In this document: positions 13,453 through 19,103 of the stretch, one piece after another | Layout of the letters: each line of letters opens with the position of its first letter | Position numbering within the stretch: position 1 is the first letter of the stretch | DNA from: Frondihabitans sp. | Lineage (GTDB): Bacteria; Actinomycetota; Actinomycetes; Actinomycetales; Microbacteriaceae | Assembly (NCBI GenBank): GCA_025464735.1 | Contig: JAODMX010000085.1 | Location: 1-19,103, forward strand | DNA: 19,103 nucleotides | Direction: 5' to 3' | Notes under the pieces: generated by a model | Told to the model about the DNA's origin: nothing | The model's database searches: none | The model's input: the letters and a program-made list of their open reading frames with translations, nothing else | Position numbers and translations under genes: made by a program

Positions 13453-14952
13453 GTGGCTCCTGCGGACCCCGGTGTCGGGGCCGTCGCGGCGGTCGATCTC
13501 GGAGCGACGAGCGGCCGCGTCGTCCTCGGCTACGTCGGCCAGGGCGTTCTCCGGCTTCAGCACGTCGCGCGGTTTGCCAACAGGCCGGTGCGCGTGCCCG
13601 AGGCGACCGGCGAGGTGGGGCTCCACTGGGATCTTCTCGGGCTTTGGAGCGCAATCGGCGACGGCCTCGCGCGGGCCGGGCAGTTGGCGCCCGAGTTGGC
13701 GTCGATCGGCGTCGACTCCTGGGCGGTCGACTACGGTCTGCTCCGGTCAGGCCGACTCATCGGGTTGCCCTACCACTACCGCGACGACCGTTCCGCCTCG
13801 GGAGTGACGGCGGTGCACCGTGCGGTTCCGGCCGACGAGCTCTACCGTCGCACGGGGTTGGCGCACCTGTCCTTCAACACGATCTTCCAGCTCGCTGCCG
13901 ATCGCGAGGCCGGGACACTCGGCTTCGCCGATCGTGCCCTGCTTGTTCCCGACCTGATCGGACGCTGGCTGACCGGCGTCGAAGCCACCGAGCGCACGAA
14001 CGCCTCGACAACAGGTCTCCTCTCGGCGGCGACGGGGGAGTGGGACGCTTCGCTCTTCTCGCGCACCGGCATCCCCGCCTCCCTGTTCGCGCCGCTGGTC
14101 GACCCCGGGTCGTCCGTCGGCGCGGTGCTGCCGTCGATCGCGTCATCGTTCGGGCTGTCGGCGGGTCTGGCCGTGACCGCCGTCGGATCCCACGACACCG
14201 CATCCGCCGTCGTCGGAGTGCCCCTCGCCGACGAGAATGCCGCGTACATCTCGAGCGGCACCTGGTCGCTGGTCGGCGTCGAACTCTCGTCGCCCGTGAT
14301 GACCGACGCGTCTCGCCTCGCGAACTTCACGAACGAAGGAGGCGTTGATCACCGGATCCGCTTCCTCAAGAATATCTCCGGGCTGTGGTTGCTCTCGGAG
14401 TCGATGCGGACTTGGGATGCTGCCGCGGGTGCGGGTGATGCCTCGGACGCGACGTCGACCGATGCCACCCGCGCGAGCGATCTCGCCAGTCTCCTCGCGG
14501 CCGCCGGCGAGGTGACCAAGCCCGTCGCCGTGTTCGACGCCTCCGACGAGCGCTTCACGCCGCCGGGAGACATGCCTCAGCGCATCCGCGACTGGTGCGT
14601 CGAGCATGACGTCGAGGCGCCACAGACGCAGGCCGAGATCGTCCGCAGCATCCTCGAGTCGTTGGCTGCGGCCTACTCGACCACCCTCGACGAGGCTGAG
14701 CGCCTCTCCGGTCGCACGATCACGACGGTGCACGTCGTCGGAGGCGGCTCCCAGAACGAACTGCTCTGCCAGCTGACGGCGGATCGCACGGGGCGGACGG
14801 TGCTCGCCGGCCCGGTCGAGGCGACGGCACTGGGCAACGTGCTGATCCAGGCCCGCGCGGCGGGCCTGGTCTCCGGGAGTCTCGAGTCGCTACGCGCCCT
14901 GGTGCGCGAGGCGTTCCCGCCCGTCCGGTACGACCCTCGGCCTGCGGCCTAG
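13453..14952 (+). CDS. rhaB: Rhamnulokinase
   Basis: A 499-residue FGGY-family carbohydrate kinase that phosphorylates L-rhamnulose at C1 with ATP. Visible motifs: the phosphate-1 loop AVDLGATSGR (13-22), GVDSWAVDYGLL (86-97), GLPYHYRDDR (104-113), the catalytic Asp248 in GSHDTASAVVG, YISSGTWSLVG (265-275), and the C-terminal adenosine loop HVVGGGSQNELLCQLTADRT. GTG 13453, 7 bases after the previous stop, gives the usual family length; the TTG at 13423 would overlap the aldolase gene. It is the last gene of the operon, and GC-rich palindromes follow the stop. Confidence 0.92.
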   Translation: MAPADPGVGAVAAVDLGATSGRVVLGYVGQGVLRLQHVARFANRPVRVPEATGEVGLHWDLLGLWSAIGDGLARAGQLAPELASIGVDSWAVDYGLLRSGRLIGLPYHYRDDRSASGVTAVHRAVPADELYRRTGLAHLSFNTIFQLAADREAGTLGFADRALLVPDLIGRWLTGVEATERTNASTTGLLSAATGEWDASLFSRTGIPASLFAPLVDPGSSVGAVLPSIASSFGLSAGLAVTAVGSHDTASAVVGVPLADENAAYISSGTWSLVGVELSSPVMTDASRLANFTNEGGVDHRIRFLKNISGLWLLSESMRTWDAAAGAGDASDATSTDATRASDLASLLAAAGEVTKPVAVFDASDERFTPPGDMPQRIRDWCVEHDVEAPQTQAEIVRSILESLAAAYSTTLDEAERLSGRTITTVHVVGGGSQNELLCQLTADRTGRTVLAGPVEATALGNVLIQARAAGLVSGSLESLRALVREAFPPVRYDPRPAA

Positions 14953-14967
14953 CGGCCGCGCGGCCGC
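14952..14967. repeat. 16-base perfect GC palindrome at the rhaB stop
   Basis: GCGGCCGC occurs twice in tandem, which makes a self-complementary 16-mer immediately after rhaB. It could fold as part of transcription termination, but has no loop or T-run of its own. Confidence 0.4.
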
Positions 14968-14989
14968 CCTCCTCCGCCCGCCGCCCGAA

Positions 14990-15051
14990 GAAGTACGTAT
15001 TCGCGCAAAAAGCACGAACTAGAAGGTACTTGGCGCACGAACACGTACTTC
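14990..15051. repeat. Inverted and direct repeat cluster in the rhaB-lldD spacer
   Basis: Three variants of one word are visible. GCGCGAATACGTACTT is read on the minus strand (15006-14991). GCACGAACTAGAAGGTACTT is at 15012-15031 and GCACGAACACGTACTT at 15035-15050, both on the plus strand. The outer copies make 14-base arms (14990-15003 and 15038-15051) with one mismatch. The base composition is lower in GC than the surroundings. No coding signal is seen. Confidence 0.6.
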
Positions 15052-15062
15052 CCGCGGCGGCC

Positions 15063-15085
15063 CGGCCGGGCGAACTGCCCGGCCG
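15063..15085. terminator. Hairpin between convergent rhaB and lldD
   Basis: CGGCCGGGC-GAACT-GCCCGGCCG: a perfect 9-base-pair stem with a 5-base loop, 13 bases past the lldD stop. It probably terminates lldD on the minus strand and can also catch rhaB read-through. No T-run. Confidence 0.65.
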
Positions 15086-15097
15086 AGCAGCGCGCGG

Positions 15098-16336
15098 CTA
15101 GGGGCGCGCCCGCGGCGCGAGGCGCTCCAGCTGCGTGACGTGGGCCGGAGTGAGCTCCTCGAGCGAGTGGGCCCCGAGGAGCTTCATCGTGCGCACGATC
15201 TGATCGGACAGGATCTCGATCATCCGGTCGACGCCCTCGCGGCCGCCCGCCATCAGGCCGTACAGGTAGGCGCGTCCGACCAGCGTGAACTTTGCGCCGA
15301 GGGCGATCGACGCCACGACGTCGGCACCGTTCATGATGCCCGTGTCGACAAGGACGTCGACGTCGTTGCCGACCTCGCGCACGACCTCGGGCAGGAGGTG
15401 GAAGGGGATCGGGGCACGGTCGAGCTGGCGGCCGCCGTGGTTCGACAGCACGATTCCGTCGACGCCGAAGTCGGCGAACTTCTTCGCATCGTCGAGGCTC
15501 TGAACGCCCTTGATCGCGAGCTTGCCTGGCCACAGCTCGCGGATGACCTTGAGATCGTCGAAGCTGATCGTCGGATCCATGGCGGCGTCCAGGAGTTCAC
15601 CGACCGTCCCGCCCGTGGATGACAGGGAGGCGAATTCGAGTTTCGGGGTCGTCAGGAAGTCGATCCACCACCAGGGGCGGGGGATGGCGTTCAGGACCGT
15701 GCCCGGCGTCAGCTGCGGTGGGATCGAGAAACCGTTGCGTTTGTCGCGCAGTCGCGCCCCGGCCACAGGGGTGTCGACGGTGAAGAAGAGAGTCTCGAAG
15801 GACGCCTTCGCGGCGCGCTCGACGAGACCGTAGGAGATCTCGCGCTCACGCATGACGTAGAGCTGGAACCAGTTGCGGCCATCCGGGTTGGTCGCCTTGA
15901 CGTCTTCGATCGAGGTCGTGCCCAGGGTCGAAAGTGAGAACGGGATCCCTGCCGCGGCGGCGGCGCCGGCACCGGCGATTTCTCCCTCCGTCTGCATGAG
16001 GCGGGTGAAGCCGGTCGGCGCGATCCCGAAGGGCTGGGTCGACGTCTTGCCGAACACGGTCGCCGTCGTGTCGACATTGGCGACGTCACGGAGGACCTGC
16101 GGGTGGAATTCGACGTCTTGGAACGCCTGACGTGCGCGTGCGATCGAGATCTCGCCCTCGGCGGATCCGTCGGTGTAATCGAATGCCGCCTTCGGCGTGC
16201 GACGCTTGGCGATCGCACGCAGGTCTTCGATGGTGAGTGCCGACTGCAGGCGACGCTTCTTTCCATCGAGTTCGGGCTTTTTGAACTGCATGTACTCGAG
16301 AAGCTCGGCCGGCTTCGGGAACTGTCGCTGCGTCAT
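15098..16336 (-). CDS. lldD: FMN-dependent L-lactate dehydrogenase, LldD2-like
   Basis: A 412-residue FMN alpha-hydroxy-acid dehydrogenase, a TIM barrel that oxidises L-lactate to pyruvate and passes electrons to the quinone pool at the membrane. Key residues are in place: the substrate/flavin region [11 protein letters not shown] (104-114), Lys276 near the FMN (AIKGV), the catalytic base His300 and Arg303 in SNHGGRQLD, Asp331 and Arg355. Length and wording match the mycobacterial LldD2 group closely. The start overlaps the gntR stop in an ATGA, and GGAGG lies upstream on the minus strand. It would finish rhamnose breakdown, since the fused dehydrogenase yields L-lactate, but it must also serve other lactate sources because it has its own regulator. 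Confidence 0.92.
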   Translation of the reverse strand: MTQRQFPKPAELLEYMQFKKPELDGKKRRLQSALTIEDLRAIAKRRTPKAAFDYTDGSAEGEISIARARQAFQDVEFHPQVLRDVANVDTTATVFGKTSTQPFGIAPTGFTRLMQTEGEIAGAGAAAAAGIPFSLSTLGTTSIEDVKATNPDGRNWFQLYVMREREISYGLVERAAKASFETLFFTVDTPVAGARLRDKRNGFSIPPQLTPGTVLNAIPRPWWWIDFLTTPKLEFASLSSTGGTVGELLDAAMDPTISFDDLKVIRELWPGKLAIKGVQSLDDAKKFADFGVDGIVLSNHGGRQLDRAPIPFHLLPEVVREVGNDVDVLVDTGIMNGADVVASIALGAKFTLVGRAYLYGLMAGGREGVDRMIEILSDQIVRTMKLLGAHSLEELTPAHVTQLERLAPRARP

Positions 16337-17082
16337 TGCGGTGCCTCCTGGCTGATGGAATCTGGTCTGGTCGGATCGGTACTCGCGGCCGGTCGCGGCT
16401 CGCTGGAGCGACGATGCCCGTCGGCATGTTCGAGGAGCCGGTCGCGCGCGAACTCGATGTGCTCGCGCACCAGCCGGGACGCACGCGACGGATCGCCGTC
16501 GATGACGGCCTCGAGCACGTGGGCGTGCTGCTCCGCGATGTCGGCGGGCCGGAGGAGTGCATTCGCTTCGACCTGCCCGATGCAGAGGGCGATCTCGCCC
16601 ATGAGGCTCTCGTGCATCCGCGTCAGCCGGGGGCTCGACTGTGCCGAGACGAGTGCCCGGTGGAATGCGATGTCGTCGGTGGCGAAGGGCGCGTCGTCGG
16701 GAGCGGCCGCCAGCGCACGGTTGTGTCGAACCGCGTCGGCGGGGACCGAGCCCCGCTCGGCGAGGGCGGCCAGTGCCGCACCCTCGATGAGCGCGCGGTT
16801 GTCATAGAGATCGACGATGTCGTCGCGGCTGAGCGTGGGCACGCGAGCGCCGCGGTTCGCCTCGCGTCGCAGCAGGCCCGCGCGCACGAGCTGGTCGATA
16901 GCGATTCGGGCCGTGGGGCGGGAGATGCCGAATCGCGCCGCGACGCCCGCCTCTGTCACGGCCTCGCCGGGTCGAATACGGACGGCCAGAACATCCACAC
17001 GAAGGGCTTCGGCAACGCTTGCCGGCACGCGCGAGATCTCAGGCCCGCTCTGAGGGTCATCGAACGCCGATGCAATGGTCAT
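16333..17082 (-). CDS. GntR-family (FadR/FCD subfamily) regulator, LldR-like
   Basis: A 249-residue regulator. It has an N-terminal winged helix (about 20-83, with [24 protein letters not shown] as helix-turn-helix) and a C-terminal helical FCD domain whose metal-binding pattern is visible: Asp137, His141 (DDIAFHRAL), His186 ([10 protein letters not shown]) and His208 (REHIEF). A polar tail of about 28 residues follows. It is the first gene of the lldD operon, so lactate is the likely effector, as for LldR proteins. The upstream 33-base palindrome overlaps the ATG at 17082, and no ribosome binding site is present, so either the mRNA is leaderless or the real start lies further in. Confidence 0.85.
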   Translation of the reverse strand: MTIASAFDDPQSGPEISRVPASVAEALRVDVLAVRIRPGEAVTEAGVAARFGISRPTARIAIDQLVRAGLLRREANRGARVPTLSRDDIVDLYDNRALIEGAALAALAERGSVPADAVRHNRALAAAPDDAPFATDDIAFHRALVSAQSSPRLTRMHESLMGEIALCIGQVEANALLRPADIAEQHAHVLEAVIDGDPSRASRLVREHIEFARDRLLEHADGHRRSSEPRPAASTDPTRPDSISQEAPQ

Positions 17083-17113
17083 TGTCTAGCAATCTAACAG
17101 ATTGCTAGACAAT
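17081..17113. promoter_or_regulatory. Perfect 15+15 base palindrome, operator of the gntR-lldD operon
   Basis: ATTGTCTAGCAATCT (17081-17095), a 3-base centre, then its exact reverse complement (17099-17113). Each arm contains an 11-base pseudo-palindrome close to the FadR-subfamily consensus TNGTNNNACNA (one base off). The left edge overlaps the start codon, and the centre covers a minus-strand TAGATT (17096-17091), a possible -10. Autorepression is likely. Confidence 0.75.
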
Positions 17114-17144
17114 ATGCAGACGAGATTCCGGCACGAGACGTTGA

Positions 17145-17150
17145 TATATT
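17145..17150 (+). promoter_or_regulatory. -10 element of the uvrA-like gene
   Basis: TATATT ends 8 bases before the ATG at 17159, which places the transcription start within a base or two of the start codon. GAGGG at 17151-17155 could instead act as a closely spaced ribosome site. No clear -35 is visible. Confidence 0.35.
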
Positions 17151-17158
17151 GAGGGCCC

Positions 17159-19103
17159 ATGAGCACCAAGACGGAAGCGCACAGGATCGACTCCCACGGC
17201 GCCGACAGCCACGATCTGATCCGCGTGCAGGGCGCGCGCGAGAACAACCTCAAAGACATCAGTGTCGAGATTCCGAAACGGAGGCTCACCGTCTTCACCG
17301 GGGTTTCCGGATCCGGCAAGAGCTCGCTCGTGTTCGGAACGATCGCCGCAGAGTCGCAGCGGATGATCAACGAGACGTACAGCGCGTTCGTCCAGGGCTT
17401 CATGCCGACGTTGCCGAGGCCCGACGTCGACGTGCTCGAGGGGCTCACGACCGCGATCATCGTCGATCAGCAGCGGATGGGTGCCGACACCCGATCCACG
17501 GTCGGCACGGCCACCGATGCCAACGCGATGCTCCGGATCGTCTTCAGCAGGCTCGGGCAGCCCCACATCGGTTCGCCCAACGCGTTCTCGTTCAACGTGG
17601 CCTCGGTGCGTGCGAGCGGTGCGATCACGGTCGAACGCAAAGGCGGCAAGACTGTGAAGCAGTCGTTCACGCGCACCGGCGGCATGTGCCCGGAGTGCGA
17701 GGGCCGAGGCACCGTGTCGGATTTCGATCTGACCGCGCTCTACGACGACAGTAAGTCGCTCTCCGAGGGGGCGATCACTGTTCCCGGCTTCACCGGCGAT
17801 GGCTGGATGGTGAGGATCCTCACGGGCTCCGGCTTCTTCGACCCCGACAAGCCGATCCGTGACTACACCGAGACCGAGCTCGACGACCTGCTGCGCCGTG
17901 AGCCGACCAAGGTGAAGGTCAACGGCATCAATCTCACCTACGAGGGCCTCCTGGTCCGGATCCAGAATTCGATGCTCTCCAAAGACCGTGACGGCATGCA
18001 GCCGCACATCCGGGCATTCGTCGACCGCGCGGTCACGCTGACGGCGTGCCCCGCGTGCGGTGGGAGCCGCCTCAGTGAGGCCGCCCGGTCGTCGATCTTC
18101 GGTGGCATCAACATCGCCGAGGCCTGCGCGATGCAGATCAGCGACCTCGCCGAGTGGGTTCGCGGGCTGGACGAACCGTCGGTGGCGCCGCTTCTGGGCA
18201 CGCTCGGGCACTTACTCGATTCGTTCGTCGAGATCGGGCTGGGCTACCTGTCGCTCGACCGTCCCTCGGGCACGCTGTCCGGCGGTGAGGCGCAGCGCGT
18301 CAAAATGATCCGCCAGCTCGGTTCGTCGCTCACGGACGTCACCTACGTCTACGACGAGCCGACCACGGGGCTGCACCCGCACGACATCCAGCGAATGAAC
18401 GGGCTCCTGCTGCGGCTTCGCGACAAGGGCAACACGGTGCTCGTCGTGGAGCACAAGCCCGAGACCATCGCGATCGCCGATCACGTCGTCGACCTCGGTC
18501 CGGGTGCCGGTGCCGGTGGGGGGCGCGTCTGCTTCGAGGGGTCGGTTGCGGCGTTGCGAGGGAGCGACACCATCACCGGTCGCCACTTCGACGACCGGGC
18601 GACGTTCAAGAAGACCGTGCGCAAGCCTCGGGGCGTGCTCGAGATTCGCGGCGCGTCGGCGAACAACCTCCGCGACGTCGACGTCGACATCCCGCTCGGT
18701 GTCCTCGTCGTGATCACCGGGGTCGCCGGATCCGGCAAGAGCTCCCTTGTTCACCGGTCGCTTCCCCGAGGCGCCGAGGTGGTGTCGATCGATCAGACTC
18801 CGATTCGCGGATCCCGTCGAAGCAATCCGGCCACCTACACGGGTCTCCTCGAACCGGTTCGCAAGGCGTTCGCGAAGGCCAACGGGGTGAAGCCCGCCCT
18901 GTTCAGTTCCAATTCCGAGGGAGCCTGCCCCACCTGCAATGGCGCCGGCGTCATCTACACCGATTTGGGCATCATGGCCGGTGTGGCGACCCCCTGCGAG
19001 GAGTGCGACGGCAAACGGTTCCAGGCCTCGGTCCTGACCTATCACCTCGGTGGTCGCAACATCAGCGAGGTACTCGCCATGTCGGTCACGGAGGCCGAGG
19101 AGT
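17159..19103 (+). CDS. UvrA-like ABC ATPase (UvrA2/drug-resistance class), 3' end beyond the window
   Basis: An open frame from ATG 17159 to the window edge, 648 codons with no stop. It shows first Walker [10 protein letters not shown] (about 49-57), zinc-module CPEC near residue 177 and CPAC near 295, signature LSGGEAQR near 373, Walker [13 protein letters not shown] near 395, second Walker [10 protein letters not shown] near 521, and CPTC...CEEC near 590-620. These are UvrA hallmarks, but the stretch between the first Walker A and the first CxxC is much shorter than in UvrA ([11 protein letters not shown] runs almost directly to FSFN), so the UvrB-binding domain is missing. Such short paralogs (UvrA2, DrrC-like) are linked to resistance to DNA-binding drugs or to unknown roles, not to UvrABC repair. 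It is divergent from the gntR gene. Confidence 0.88.
   Translation, partial: MSTKTEAHRIDSHGADSHDLIRVQGARENNLKDISVEIPKRRLTVFTGVSGSGKSSLVFGTIAAESQRMINETYSAFVQGFMPTLPRPDVDVLEGLTTAIIVDQQRMGADTRSTVGTATDANAMLRIVFSRLGQPHIGSPNAFSFNVASVRASGAITVERKGGKTVKQSFTRTGGMCPECEGRGTVSDFDLTALYDDSKSLSEGAITVPGFTGDGWMVRILTGSGFFDPDKPIRDYTETELDDLLRREPTKVKVNGINLTYEGLLVRIQNSMLSKDRDGMQPHIRAFVDRAVTLTACPACGGSRLSEAARSSIFGGINIAEACAMQISDLAEWVRGLDEPSVAPLLGTLGHLLDSFVEIGLGYLSLDRPSGTLSGGEAQRVKMIRQLGSSLTDVTYVYDEPTTGLHPHDIQRMNGLLLRLRDKGNTVLVVEHKPETIAIADHVVDLGPGAGAGGGRVCFEGSVAALRGSDTITGRHFDDRATFKKTVRKPRGVLEIRGASANNLRDVDVDIPLGVLVVITGVAGSGKSSLVHRSLPRGAEVVSIDQTPIRGSRRSNPATYTGLLEPVRKAFAKANGVKPALFSSNSEGACPTCNGAGVIYTDLGIMAGVATPCEECDGKRFQASVLTYHLGGRNISEVLAMSVTEAEE

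Noticed and set aside
1..19103. CRISPR arrays, tRNA or rRNA genes, insertion sequences, phage genes
   Set aside because: No regularly spaced repeats, no recognisable tRNA or rRNA sequence, and no transposase, integrase or phage protein in any frame.

Overview
The window is high-GC DNA with GTG starts, tightly packed genes and several mRNAs that look leaderless. The gene families (a Gram-positive-type L-rhamnose isomerase, a fused rhamnulose-1-phosphate aldolase/dehydrogenase, and an LldD2-type lactate dehydrogenase much like the mycobacterial one) point to an actinobacterium. Microbacteriaceae is my best guess, made from general resemblance; the genus cannot be fixed from here.

Layout. (1) 1-1162: a small ABM-fold monooxygenase-like gene, a small cysteine-rich protein gene on the minus strand, and a divergent OhrR/MarR peroxide-sensor gene; the last two share a palindromic operator. 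(2) 1173-3900: an operon of an MFS transporter, L-rhamnose mutarotase and an aldo/keto reductase. (3) 3901-4118: a gene-free convergent spacer with repeats and a hairpin. (4) 4119-5129 (minus): a LacI-family regulator, proposed as the rhamnose repressor. (5) 5223-10106: a CUT2-type sugar ABC importer (ATPase, two permeases, lipoprotein) ending in a strong hairpin. (6) 10128-14952: an operon of L-rhamnose isomerase, fused aldolase/lactaldehyde dehydrogenase, and rhamnulokinase. (7) 14953-15097: a convergent spacer with a repeat cluster and a terminator-like hairpin. (8) 15098-17082 (minus): a GntR/FCD regulator and L-lactate dehydrogenase as a two-gene operon. (9) 17159-end: a UvrA-like ABC ATPase that runs off the window. 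No gene-free stretch exceeds 300 bases; the longest is 218.

How it works together. Rhamnose would enter by the ABC importer, and perhaps the MFS carrier. RhaM equilibrates the anomers, RhaI makes L-rhamnulose, RhaB phosphorylates it, and the aldolase half of the fusion yields DHAP and L-lactaldehyde. The dehydrogenase half oxidises lactaldehyde to L-lactate, and LldD takes lactate to pyruvate. The aldo/keto reductase could instead reduce lactaldehyde to 1,2-propanediol. A 12-base palindrome (TGAAACGATTCA and variants) lies just downstream of a plausible -35/-10 pair before each of the three forward operons and again upstream of the LacI gene, which makes one coherent regulon. The gntR-lldD pair lacks this motif and has its own 15+15 base perfect palindrome.

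Nothing here is clearly a new kind of system. The less routine points are the four-site regulon joining two separated operons, the redox choice for lactaldehyde, the shared OhrR operator with a leaderless partner gene, the operator lying on a start codon, the short UvrA paralog, and two repeat clusters.
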